Of a stretch of 64,000 bases of DNA, positions 12,464 to 23,323 are shown in pieces. The DNA comes from Bidens hawaiensis. Taxonomy: Eukaryota; Streptophyta; Magnoliopsida; Asterales; Asteraceae. A program made the position numbers and the translations under genes. The notes beneath the pieces are model-generated. The model worked only from the letters and a program-made list of their open reading frames with translations. It did not search any database and was not told where the DNA came from. The stretch spans positions 806,001 through 870,000 of the forward strand of contig JAIQDT010000172.1 of NCBI GenBank assembly GCA_021521415.1, written 5' to 3'. Every line of letters begins with the position of its first letter. Within the stretch, counting starts at the first letter, position 1.

Positions 12464-12893
12464 TGATGTGAGGTCGAAGACTCACTCAAAAATAAACCGA
12501 TTAGAACTATTAGATAGCGATAAGCGGGTATCGAACACATGGAGTTTGTGGAAATTGTGTTACCAAGTACTTTTGATATTTATCTAAATTAAACTAAGTG
12601 CAAAAAGTAAATTAAAGGAGTTGGTTGTTTGGTTTTGATTAACAAAAATAACTAAAGCAATAAACGAGTTTTAAACAATATAAGAAACAATGCTCTCTTC
12701 CGATTTCAGGTTTTCAGTATTAATAATGTTAATGTTTACTTTTGGGATGAACTACATAGACATAATTCATGAAAGTGAGTTTGAAAGTGATCAAAGAGGA
12801 CGAAGTACTTGGATTATAAAAAAATCGCAAGGTTATCACTCAATAATCAATATAATATAGCTAACCCTAATTCTCTTATACTAAATCTCGATT
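12464..12893 (-). repeat. 3' LTR of Athila, partial
   Basis: Matches 52395-52828 almost base for base (shared GTGAGGTCGAAGACTCACTC, TAGATAGCGATAAGCGGGT). After about 430 bp the two diverge abruptly, so this copy has lost or replaced the rest of the 1176-bp LTR, including the U3 part. Confidence 0.85.
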
Positions 12894-14108
12894 GCCTATA
12901 TATAACACATTTACACATTAACCTTTTTATTGGTGATCATCCATACATTTATATTTAATCAATTCTCCTCGCATACGCTTGTACAATCATCAAATCTCCA
13001 CCTATGTAAATGCTTTTGACATGAATACAAATCAAGAGGTCTTAAAACGGGTTGTAATGGGGCCAAGTGTAAGGGTATGGAAGGGAATATTGAAAGTAGC
13101 TCAAGTGATCCGATCCGACTTATTACAAACAAACTAAGTAAACTATAAAATAAACAACTATAAACATCACCAACTACTCTTTTTCTTTTTCTTTTTTTTT
13201 CTCTTTTTTTCACTTAATACATAATACTTAGAACATTGCATACATAAACATTGCAACTTTAATACAAACTTCCTTTTTTTTGTAAGCATAATAAACATAA
13301 TGCTTAATACTAATTGACAAATACTAAAAACAATTACATAAAACCTATTAAGTCAGATCGTTTCCCAACATAACACCAGGGTTGATTGAATAAAATAATA
13401 GGCCCAATAAAATTTTCTAAAGGAACCAACCCCCCCGCCCCTCACATAACCATCCTCATATGTATAATGTATGAGGCCCCAACCCCCCTAGTACCCACAC
13501 TCTCGCTCATCCAGACGAGGCTTAACCTAAGTGCCTCTATAACTAATTGTACAAGTTCTATCGGAGAATATAAACTTTTCCACCAACCAATACTTCCTCA
13601 ATTCTCAAGTGTAAACGAATATATTACGCAAGTTATTACACCTAAAACATGCTAACCTTGGTTAGAAAACTACATAATCTCCTTTTAAAAACAACTAGGC
13701 ACATGTTATTTAGGGAATTGTGACCATGAAAAGGGACCAAAACTTTACCCCGCCATCTTACCACTTTCCGATTCTTTTAAACACAATTTTTTTAAAATTT
13801 TTTTATTTTTCTGATATTTTTTTTTAATTTTTTTTTCTGATTTTTTTAAAAAGATTTTCAAAACAAACAAAAACGAACGAAAATTTTCCTCATCCCCACA
13901 CTTGGGATACATTGTCCCCAATGTACGATTTTAAGAAAAATAACACAAACCACTTGTTAAACACAACCTTCATTTCAACACATTCCTATAATACTTAATC
14001 AAATATTTTGCCCACCACCCATCCACCCAAAAACACATAAAGACACAAAAAAATAACAACTATACAGTAAGATACAGAACAGTGTTCATCTGGCATCACA
14101 AGGCTCGA
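12894..14108 (-). other. Athila 3' non-coding region
   Basis: No gene. It holds CT- and T-rich simple sequence (13170-13215, 13790-13855), a C-rich run at 13429-13442 that would be purine-rich on the element's sense strand, and a pair of boxes at 13890-13930 (minus strand GGGGACAATGT then GTGTGGGG) just downstream of the 3' ORF. A similar box pair follows integrase at 17555-17620. Confidence 0.6.
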
Positions 14109-14775
14109 TCAGTTGTAAGGCGGGTGAGCCGACCCAAAGATAGACGTCATGAAGTCTGAAAACTGGCCAAAATTAAACGCCCCATCACCGCCGCTGCTTC
14201 CTTCTTCTTCTTGTGGTGGTGGTGGTGGTGCCATTGACTGCATTGGGCTGACCCACATTGAATGATGAAGTGGTGGTTTGGGATATCGTACCGAACCGTC
14301 ATACGGAGGTAGAGTTGTGTAATCTACAATTTGTGGATCCGATATAACCGGTTCACCTACATTCCATTGATCATGCATCCTCCGATTCCAATCATCCAAA
14401 TATCTCATATTCATCTCATGTTCTCGCCCATAAGCATTGGCACGGTTCCACATCTCTAACCTATCGTGCCTCTCTTTTTCGGCCCGTTCAGCATAGGCCC
14501 CCATGAAGGTCTGATGGTCAAATAGTGTACGCGACTCATCTGACCAATTTCCATACGTGGAAGGCCTATGCCTCTGCACCACCTCACTCATTGACCCCGC
14601 ATGGGCCCAATTATTACCATAAGAGTTATAACCATCTGAATAGTCCCAACCCTCGTATTAGGAACTGCTGCCACCACCCACATCCATATAATCGGGTCAT
14701 CGCCCTCTTCCACCTGTTCAATCTCATCATCTTCCTTTGGCTCTACATCCTCTCTAATCACTTTCCATCTCACCT
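14109..14775 (-). pseudogene. C-terminal part of the Athila 3' ORF (ORF3)
   Basis: Continues the ORF interrupted by SIRE-B. First comes an acidic stretch (EPKEDDEIEQVEEGDDP), then after a one-base frameshift and one TAA a Tyr/Gly/Asn-rich segment and a coil-prone, charged segment (AERAEKERHDRLEMWNRAN). It ends in a Pro-rich tail (MAPPPPPQEEEGSSGGDG) at 14109. Function unknown. No membrane segment is visible, so an envelope role is not supported here. Confidence 0.6.
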
Positions 14776-15989
14776 TGTTGAGTCAAAGATTTGACCTAAG
14801 AAAGATATATGGAAGATTGGAATCTTCTCAACCTTCCCAGAATTCGCTAAGTATGGATACGGGCACACCTTAGACCTCCGAGCAAGGTTTTACTTAGCCG
14901 GGCATGATATTTTGTCTATCAGGCAAGGTTATCTTCTAGAATTCTTCTTTAGTGGATATCCGGGCAGGGTTCGCAAATTAGTGTATTACCGGGCAAGGTT
15001 CGCTTGTTTATGCAAATCCAGGCAAGGATCACTTTATCAAGCAAGTCTGTTCTTCATAGCCAAGTAAGGTTTACTCCGGAGTAAGCTTTTGGCTAACCAA
15101 GCTCATGAAGCCAATATATTGGAAGACCGGGCAAGGTATTCTTTAATAATACATTGGTCCAAGTAGGCTGGATGTTTAATGGAATATCTCTAAGTAACAT
15201 CGGGAAAGGTTCAACTCAAGCAAGGAACAGTGCTGCCGAGCACACTTTGCTAATAAGCTATTTTTATAGTAAAGAGTTGAAGGGACCATTGAAGAACAAG
15301 GTTGCTCGTAAGAGTTTGTCGGGCAAAGTCTGATAAAGTTAAGAAGATTGAAGTTTACCCGGTGAGTTTACTTGGTAAAATACTCTTTAAGTAAAGTCTA
15401 CCCGAAAACTGATCCCGGGCACACATCTATGTTACCAAGTACTGAAGGAAGGCAGAGCACACAGTCTACTCGGAAAGTCAATATTGCTGCAAAGCCTACC
15501 CGGAAGACTTGTTTTACACTTAGAATAATTCTGAATATGTAATTTGAATATGTTTTAGCATTTAGGGTTTCTAGAAGGAATGACAGCTGTAAAGGAGGTG
15601 TCAGGCCTATAAAAGGAATAATTTAGGGCACGCCTCCCAAGGGAGGACGGATTCAGGCAATCACACTTTTAGGATAAGAAAGAATATTTCTGAGTGTGAC
15701 AGCAGTCCTAGGAAACGTACGGATAAACTTTCCCTTCAAGAAACCCTAAATCGATTATCATTTGTATGATGAACATTATATGAATGAAAATATTTTGAGT
15801 GAATCTTGTGTGTGTTAGTTACCTTTGATTATTGTTTAGCAACTACCCTGTTTGCTATTGATTCCGCCTTTAACAAACGGTAATCTTTCTAAATATAGCA
15901 ACCCGTCATTAACTCCCTTGTCAACACATTTATTTGTGTGAGTTATGACTTGATTTGTGTAAGATCTACCTGAAATCGGGGACCTGACA
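14776..15989 (+). repeat. SIRE-B LTR (1214 bp)
   Basis: Begins TGTTGAGTCAAAG and ends GACCTGACA. It is homologous to the solo LTR at 45775-46981 and the minus-strand LTR at 58576-59712. About a dozen copies of a word near CGGGCAAGGTT are dispersed through it, with CTACCCGG words near the 3' part. TATAAAAG (15608-15615) is a likely TATA box. Confidence 0.9.
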
Positions 15990-15991
15990 AA

Positions 15992-16003
15992 TGGTATCAG
16001 AGC
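15992..16003 (+). promoter_or_regulatory. tRNA-Met primer-binding site of SIRE-B
   Basis: TGGTATCAGAGC, complementary to the 3' end of initiator tRNA-Met, two bases after the LTR end. It shows that the LTR was a 5' LTR. Confidence 0.9.
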
Positions 16004-16113
16004 TTGTTGCTGCTATTTTAGTAAGATTCTTGTTGCTGATTGAAGATTTGAAAAAAGATGACGTAAGCAGACCACTGTTCCATTGAAGAAGTGACGTCAG
16101 CTGCTCTGATTCT

Positions 16114-17016
16114 TCATTTATCACACACAAGCACATGATGCCTAGCAGTTTGTGTGTATTTCCAACCCGGCAAATATGACAACTTAAACTCTTTAAATAC
16201 CTTGGTCATTCCCACCGACTCGTCAGTTATCACACCATGATTCTTTAGCAATGCTGTGATCAGTCGACAATGCGGAATTAACTTCCGCTTATTGCTTTCC
16301 CGGCTGATCCAAATATTATGCATGAATAGATATCGGTAAGAAATAAGGGGCGTCCCGCACACCAATGCATACAATACAGGAATATCATAGTTCCGCACTA
16401 TCGAAATATCTCCCCTTTGAGGCATCACGTTGTACAAGCAAATAGACATCAATAACTTTGCTTCAATATTCAAATCCTTTCTCTTTATCTGATCACCTGA
16501 ACCTCCACCTCTTTTAAGAACCTTTTCAAGCATGTGGTTCCATTGAGGGTGCTTGTCGGGGCATTCAAATAAGTCTTTGGCAGAAGGGTATATGTATGAG
16601 TTGCTTGGCTTGGTGTCAAAACGCGAGATCTGATTAAATGAGTCAAATGATATCACCACTTCCTGTCCTCCCACCGTCCCAATTAATTTCATGTCGTGCC
16701 CCTTCTTGTAGGTGGGGCATCTTAACGTGGACACCCATTCCTCAATCTCTCTATCGTACAAACTGTTAGTCTCTTCATCATAACACTTTAAAGCTGCTTC
16801 CCAACCCAAAGCTTCAAACTTGTCAACTATCCCAAAAGCCTCAATACCGGGATCGGTTACCTCCTTCTCACACATGTATCCTACAATTCGTTTATTCAAC
16901 GTGGCCATTTTATCAATGAACAGCTCCGCTTGCCATTCCAATATGTACTTTGACAATCCCCCACCTTTCCAAGTGGGTACGGTTGGTACTTGCACACGTG
17001 CTTTCTCTTCATGCAA
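16114..17016 (-). pseudogene. N-terminal part of the Athila 3' ORF (ORF3)
   Basis: A 300-codon open frame from ATG at 17016 to TGA at 16114, just before the SIRE-B fragment. The wording GWEAALKCYDEE...EEWVSTLRCP, VVISFDSFNQISRFD, LNIEAKLLMSICLYNVMPQRG, ISYRYLFMHNIWISR and LIPHCRLITALLKNHGV matches what I know of the 'putative plant transposon protein' domain found in Athila-type 3' ORFs. No signal peptide or membrane helix. Just upstream (minus sense) are the ACCGTGG inverted repeats and the end of integrase. The pattern of a small-residue hydrophobic helix, an M-x-x-R-G turn and a closing L-P-x-x-L block recurs in the N-domain of the copia ORF3 proteins at 39201 and 48224. Biochemical role unknown. 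Confidence 0.7.
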
Positions 17017-17230
17017 CCCTAGTCTCTTTGCTTGGGTTGAATTAGTGAAGATATGAGAAAGTTATGAATGTTTGAAATTGGGGGTTAGTGTTTGTAGAGA
17101 TTGTGAGGAAGAAGAAGATGAAAATTGAAGTAAATAATAATGGTAGGTGGATTGTGTGGTTTAGAATTTGTGTAAACTTAAGTTTTATTGTTTTATTAAC
17201 ACCAAAAACCCGGTCCCCCTTTTTCTTTCC

Positions 17231-17425
17231 CGATCGGACCGTGGCCCACGGTCTAAACCGTGGGTCACGGTTCAGTTGTTGCTGGTCGATGGTTTTCTAG
17301 TGGACCGTGGCCCACGGTTCACACCGTGGGTCACGGTTGAATTGTGTCAAATCGAACAGACCGCACCGTACCGTGGACCCAGCCCTAACCGTGACTCACG
17401 TTATCCACCGTGGGCCACAGTGTAA
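17231..17425. repeat. ACCGTGG/CCACGGT inverted-repeat array upstream of Athila ORF3
   Basis: Perfect palindrome ACCGTGGCCCACGGT at 17237-17251 and 17304-17318, one-mismatch forms ACCGTGGGTCACGGT at 17256-17270 and 17323-17337, and decayed copies near 17387-17402 and 17406-17420. The array sits between the integrase end and the ORF3 start. The same motif occurs in the Athila 5' LTR (53206-53350). Confidence 0.85.
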
Positions 17426-17709
17426 ACCCCAGTCCACAGTTTACCCCTATTTTTTTTTTTTACAAAAAAAATCAAAAGGAACCAAGAAAAACAAAAATAA
17501 TTAAAACTTATTTACCAAATTAAAAATAAAAATTAACCTACCCCCCATAAAAAACCCGAGTTGTCCCCAACACGGTAAAGAAAATCATAAAGACTTCCCC
17601 ACACTTGACTTGGACAAATTCCAAAAACGAGGAAGGTAATTTTTTTAAAACCAATTTTAAATAAAAACTAAATTAACCTATACTAAAATATACAACATAC
17701 CTTGGCCTC
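17426..17709 (-). other. Athila spacer after integrase
   Basis: AT-rich non-coding DNA with poly-T and poly-A runs. The boxes GTGTGGGG and TTGGGGACAA (minus strand) lie at 17555-17620, echoing those after ORF3. Confidence 0.6.
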
Positions 17710-19068
17710 TTAATTCGGTTCCTCATCCGATGAGCGTAACAAGTAACTCACCCGGTTCACATCAAGCATATTGATGTCCTTTCCTTCCAAGTAAGGTTTA
17801 AGTCTTTGGCCGTTCACTACTTGTTTTGTTTGCTCTTGAACATCTTCTATTTCCACATCACCAAACTGTCCCACTTTGGTAATGATATATGGGCCCATCC
17901 ACTTGCTCTTTAACTTGCTCGGGAACAACTATAACCTTGAATACAACCACATCTTTTGACCCACTTCAAAAGTCCTTTTTCTCAACTTTGCATCATAGAC
18001 CTTTTTTAGTTTATCTTTGTATGCGGAAGCACATTCATACGCTTCATCCCAAATTTCCTCAAGCTCATTCAACTTCAACTTTCTCAATTCACCCGCTTCC
18101 TTACAAACCGCGTTAACATTCTTGATAGCCCAAAACGCCTTATGTGCCAACTCCATTACATATACTAACCGATAAGGAGTTGTGCCAATAGGAGTTTTGT
18201 AGGCGGTCCGATACGCCCACAATTCATCATTTAACTTAGAAGACCAATCCTTCCTATCAACCCGCACCGTCTTCATCAAGATTTATTTAATTTGGCGATT
18301 GGACACTTCAACTTGTCCACTTGTTTGTGGATGATAAGGAGTAGCAATTCGGTGATTCACATTGTACCTTTTTAAAAGTTTCCCAAAGTTTAAATTCTTG
18401 AAATGCGACCCACCATCACTAATAATAACCCGCGGGATACCAAACCGAACAAAGATGTTTGATTGAACGAATTTGCAAACTACCGAATGATCATTGGTTC
18501 TTGTTGCTACCGCTTCTACCCACTTGGACACATAATCGACCGCAACTAAGATATATAAAAATCCATTCGAGTTTGTAAACGGGCCCATAAAGTCAATTCC
18601 CCATACATCGAAAATCTGCAAAACCAATATCAGTTGCAATGGCATTTCATCCCGTTTTGAGATACTACCCAACTTTTGGCAATTCAAACAATATCGGGCA
18701 TACTCACTTGCATCTTTTAAAATGGTGGGCCAATAAAACCCACATTGGAGCACCCGGTAACCCGTCTTTTGACCGCTAAAATGACCTCCACACGCCGATG
18801 CATGTGCATGAGTCAAAACTTCCCACACTTCAGAATCGAGAATACACCTCCTTATCATTTGATCCGAATCAGTCTTGAACAAGTCCGGTTCATCCCAAAT
18901 ATATTGTTTCACTTGGGCCATGAACCGTTCTCTTCTTTTCTTCACCCAATGACTTGGAATAGACCCCGTTGCTAAATAATTCACAAAGTGAGCATACCAC
19001 GGTGCGGTTGACACGGTTAAAAATTGTTCATCGGGAAACCGTTCGTTTATCTCCATCGTCATCGACAC
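17710..19068 (-). pseudogene. pol: Integrase of Athila
   Basis: Zinc-binding HHCC region ([19 protein letters not shown] then CLNCQ), followed by the RNase-H-fold core with [20 protein letters not shown] and [16 protein letters not shown], so all three acidic residues (D, D, E) remain. A TAA at 18280-18282 follows, then the core C-terminus (TVRVDRKDWSSKLNDELWAY) and, after another stop near 17929, the GPY-like module (KWMGPYIITKVG) to 17710. Would catalyse insertion of the cDNA; inactive because of the stops. Confidence 0.88.
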
Positions 19069-20834
19069 CCTCCAATGGAATTCGGGATAAGTGATCCGCT
19101 ACTACATTTTCACACCCTTTTTTATCCCGAACCTCTAAATCAAACTCTTGCAAAAGCAATACCCATCAAATTAACCGTGCTTTTGCATCCTTCTTCTCCA
19201 TCAAATATCGAACCGCGCTATGGTCCGAATAAACAATCACCTTACTCCCCCAAATATACGGGCGAAACTTATCCAAAGCATACACCACCGCAAGCAATTC
19301 TTTTTTGGTGGTTGTATAATTAAGTTGCGCTTCAGATAAAGTTTTACTCGCATAATAAATTACCACCGGCTTTTTAATTACTCGTTGACCCAAAACCGCT
19401 CCGATAGTAGTATCACTAGCATCACACATAATCTCAAACGGCTTTGACCAATCCGGTGGTTCTAGAATGGGAGCTTGAACCAACTGTTCCTTCAAAACAT
19501 TAAACGCTTGCAAACATTCATTAGTAAAATCAAAAGGAGCATCTTTTAACAATAAATTACATAAAGGTTTTGTGATCACACTAAAGCCTTTAATAAATCT
19601 TCTATAAAAACCCGCATGCCCCAAAAATGACCTTACCCCTTTAATGTTTTTAGGTGGTGGTAAAGATGATATTACCCGGATTTTTTCCTTATCCACTTCC
19701 ATTCCCCTTTCCGAAATCACGTGACTTAACACGATACCCTCTTGCACCATGAAGTGACTTTTCTCCCAACTTAGAACTAAATTTGTCTCAACACATCTTT
19801 TTAAAACTTTTTCTAATTTATTGAGACAAGTTTCATAAGTTGAACCAAAAATTGAAAAGTCATAAATAAATACCTCAAGTGAATCCCCAACCATATCCGA
19901 AAAAATACTCATCATACAACGTTGGAATGTGGCCGGGGCATTACACAATCCGAATGGAATTTGCCAAAAAGCAAACGTGCCATACGGACATGTGAAAGTG
20001 GTCTTGTGTTGGTCATCCGGGTGAATAGCAATTTGATTATAACCCGAGTACCCATCCAAAAAACAGTTTTACTTTTGACCTGATAATTTTTCAATAATTT
20101 GGCCAATAAAAGGTAATGGAAAATGGTCTTTAGATGTAGCAGCGTTTAATTTACGATAATCAATGCAAACTCGCCACCCGTTGACCGGTCGGGTGGTGAT
20201 TTGTTCACCGTTTTCATCTTTAATTACCTGTATACCTGCTTTTTTCGGTACCACCTGTGTAGGACTTACCCATGCGCTATCCGAGATGGGATAGATGATT
20301 CCCGCATCCAACCACTTTTTACCTCTTTCTTCACAACTTCTCTCAAATTGGGATTCAACCTTCTTTGAGTCTCCGGGTTGGTTTTGCCTCCTCATTGGTG
20401 ATGATTTTGTGCATAACTATAGATGGACTAATGCCTTTTAAATCGGAAAATGTCCAACCTATGGCGGCTTTATTCGTCTTCAACACCTTCAACAATTCTT
20501 GTTCTTGGGCCTCTTCCAAATTAGATGCAATAATGACCGGCAATGTGTCATTATCCCCCAAAAACGCATACTTCAAGTGGCTTGGCAAATCCTTCAATTC
20601 CAATTTCGGTGGGCTTTCCAATAATGGTTTTGTCCCCGAATCGATCACAGCTGGCAGACTTTCAGTTTGATGAGTCCATGGTGGTCGTCCTTCTTTTACC
20701 GCCAACACATCTTGATTTTTCTCTTCCATCCTCAATGCACAAAGATGTACATGTTCAAAAAAATCACAAACACATGCTTCCAAAGCATCTTCCTCATAAT
20801 CATGTGGTTCACACATGTCAACAATATCTGCCAT
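19069..20834 (-). pseudogene. pol: Reverse transcriptase and RNase H of Athila
   Basis: Starts with the Athila RT linker (LPSHLKYAFLGDNDTLPVIIAS, TIGWTF-like AAIGWTFSDLKGISP), then a frame change at about 20360-20395, KKWLDAGIIYPISDSAWVSPTQVVPKK, NGWRVCIDYRKLNAATSKDHFPLPF, a TAA, and DGYSGYNQIAI. The catalytic motif, usually (F)MDDF, reads FIYDF at 19859-19870, so the first Asp is lost. RNase H follows with MCDASDTTIGAVLGQ, TTTKKELLAVVYALDKFR and YSDHSAVRYL; the thumb/connection includes FLGHAGFYRRFIKGF. Dead by several independent lesions. Confidence 0.88.
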
Positions 20835-20864
20835 GAAACACTCATCACCACATAAAGCATTAGA

Positions 20865-21455
20865 TCAGTTAGTGAACACATTTAATCTCATTTTCCTATT
20901 TCCAAACGCCATATCAACCGTGCCCGATCGATTTTCAATAATAGCATGAGCGGTGTTTAAAAACGGTCGACCCAATATAACATTTTGTTGTTGGGTCGAA
21001 TCAACCGATGAGTAGTCTAAGACCAAAAAGTCAACTGGATAGTAAAATTCTACAACTTTTACTATCACGTCCCACACAATTCCTCGGGGGAGTTTATGAG
21101 ACAAATCGACTAACACAACCGTTGTCTCAACTCGTTTTAAAGGTCCAAAATCATATTGGTCGTATAAACCCCCCGGAAGAATACTTACTTCGTCCCCAAG
21201 ATCTAGTAACGCCTTAGACATTTGAAAATCGCCTACTTGAATGTTAATTAAGGGCGTTCCCGGATCTTGAAGCTTAGGAGGAAGATCTCCTTTTAAAACC
21301 GCATTTACCCGCTCAGTTAAATCCACTCGTAGAGGCACTTTTTGTTGCCTCTTTTGAGTGCACAATTCTTTCAAAAATTTTGCATATGCGGGTACTTGCT
21401 TAATTGCCTCAAGTAGAGGTAAATTTACCTTTACTTGTTTAAAAACTTCCCACAT
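20865..21455 (-). pseudogene. pol: Aspartic protease region of Athila
   Basis: FMKEL-like start (AYAKFLKELCTQKRQQ), then LTERVNAVLKGDLPPKLQDPGT, the typical Athila wording before protease. The catalytic segment reads LLDLGDEVSILP; Athila proteases usually have DLGA(S), so the residue after Gly is changed to Asp. VILGRPFLNTAHAIIENRSG closes the domain. The reading frame is open over the whole segment. Confidence 0.82.
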
Positions 21456-21711
21456 CTCTTCTATTTGAGGACCCCTTCTTCAATGATATTTTTCTTACCC
21501 GGGTCAAGTAAAGCCGAGGGAAATGAAACCACTTTTGGTTCCACTTCCGTATTTTTATCTTTTACATTTGAAGTTTGACCCGGATTTTGTAATGGTTTTT
21601 CAAAAGTGACATGTTTAGTGGGTTTATTAATTTCAATTTCATTATCACTTTCATTACCCGTAATATCCTCAACTTCCCATCAACCACACCCGGTGATAAA
21701 TCTTTTTTATA

Positions 21712-23323
21712 TTATTTACCACTTCTTAAAATACTAATGTGGTTAATAGGAACATTACGAGAAGAGTTATGAGAAGGATTTACCTTTGTGTCGCTTGGCA
21801 ATTGACCTTTATTCTTCTTCAACTCGGACACTTCAGTTGCAAGTTGACCCATTTGTGTGGTCAAAGATTGGATGGCCTTATCTCTAACTTCTTCCTTTTG
21901 CATTCTAACCTCATCAAGTTGATTTCTTCGTTGCATTAACTTCAACATGTCCATAACCTCATTTCCACTCGATGAACTTTGACCCGTTGATCCACTTTGA
22001 CCGCCACTTCCTTGGAAATTCGGGTTAGATTGAGTAGCTGGATTTCCATATTGAAAATTCGGAAGATTTCTTAACCCGGGGTGGTAGGTGTTGGAATTCA
22101 TGTTGTAATTCCTACCACCTCCCCCTTGAAGTGCATTCAACTCTTCCACCGGTGCTTGACCTACCGTACATACCTCCGTTGCATGACCCAACTAGTTACA
22201 ATTTGTACAAACATTGATTACTTGATTAGTGGTTTGTACATTTCCTTCTTCCACGGCTTGCACTTGCGGTCTACCAATCACCGGTCTTGCTCTTCTACCA
22301 GTTTGGGCCTTTCTCTTTGTGGTAACCGCCATTTGTTCCAAATATGCCCAATCGTCTTGTTCATAATTGGTACCAAATGTACCATTTGTGATAGACCTCA
22401 AATCTCGTTCATCCTCCATACTCAACCTTCATGAAAAGCATTTAATAATTCCCAAAGCTCGATACCATGATGAGGACAATTTTTAATCATCATGTTAAAC
22501 CTCTCGAATGCTTCATGAAACATTTCCCCCGATTGTTGTTGGAAGGTTCTCAAACTTCTTCTCGCATCATTGGTCTTTTGGGTCGTGTAAAATTCTTCTA
22601 AAATACTTGTTGCATTTCGGCCCAAGTATAAATAGACGCGGAAGACAAAGTGTAAAACCATCTCTTTCCCTTGCCTTCCAATGAAAACTGAAGTAGAACC
22701 AACTTAACCTCATCCGATGTAAAACCTTGACCCCCAATTGTGTTGCAAATGGAGTCATATGCCTCCAAGTGGAAGTAAGGTTCCTCAGTTGCTAGACCTT
22801 TATACTTCGGAAGACTTTGAAGGGAATTGATTCTTACTTCAAATGTCATCCCTTGATGATTGAGAGGGATAACCACCGAAGACGGATTATTAGTAATTAT
22901 GGGTCGGAAATGGGCTTCAATCCCCCTTACCATCTCTCTTGCATGCCTTCTTGGTACCCCCATTGGTACTCTTGGTTGACCCATTTTCCTATAAACAGGC
23001 ATTGGCTGCGCATATTGTTGTTGAAACTGTGGTTGGAGCATTTGTGGTTGGAATTGTTGCTCTTGAGGTTGCCCTTGCGTTTGTTGAATGATCGGTGGCG
23101 GTTGAACTTGATTAACAACAATCGGTGGTTGTTGTTGAGCTTGTTGAACTGGTGGTGGTGGTTGTTGAATAACCTGTGGTGGTGGTTGTCGATTAAGCTC
23201 TTTCAATTGTTGTGGTTGTTGCCATTGACCATAACCAAAAGTTTCCGGATTTACCATGTTTCCTCCATCACCTCCCATGTAGTAACCTTCTACTTCATAC
23301 CCTTCAAATACACTATCAAACCC
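21712..23323 (-). pseudogene. gag: Athila gag, main part, cut by SIRE-A
   Basis: Minus strand. From the SIRE-A insertion point at 23323 the frame runs through a Gln/Pro-rich segment (QPPPPVQQAQQQPP), an Arg-rich patch (GVPRRHAREMVRGIEAHF) and the gag core (ITNNPSSVVIPLNHQ, NSLQSLPKYKGLATEEPYFHLEAYDSIC, FSLEGKGKRWFYTLSS). It then shifts frame near 22600 and 22425 (FHEAFERFNMMIKNCPHHGIELW) and ends in a CTNCN half-knuckle, a Ser/Gly/Gln-rich stretch and a coil (MQRRNQLDEVRMQKEEVRDKAIQSLTTQMGQLATEVSELKKN) at 21712. The N-terminus is at 51826-52151. The 21456-21711 stretch is the decayed gag-protease join. Confidence 0.82.

Larger units (their letters stand above)
14776..16113 (+). mobile_element. 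Truncated SIRE-B copia fragment: LTR, PBS and short leader
   Basis: A complete LTR (14776-15989) is followed by a primer-binding site and about 110 bp of leader, then Athila coding sequence resumes. No pol or second LTR remains, so the element was shortened by an internal deletion running through its right side. CACCT at 14771-14775 is the candidate left target duplication; no right copy is seen. Confidence 0.8.

Noticed and set aside
13386..13655. 89-codon plus-strand frame in the Athila 3' region
   Set aside because: Low-complexity Pro/Thr/Ile sequence from C-rich runs, antisense to the element; no support.
16004..16113. Right target duplication of the SIRE-B fragment in Athila ORF3
   Set aside because: The left flank CACCT does not recur in this interval, so the right border stays undefined and I do not claim a duplication.
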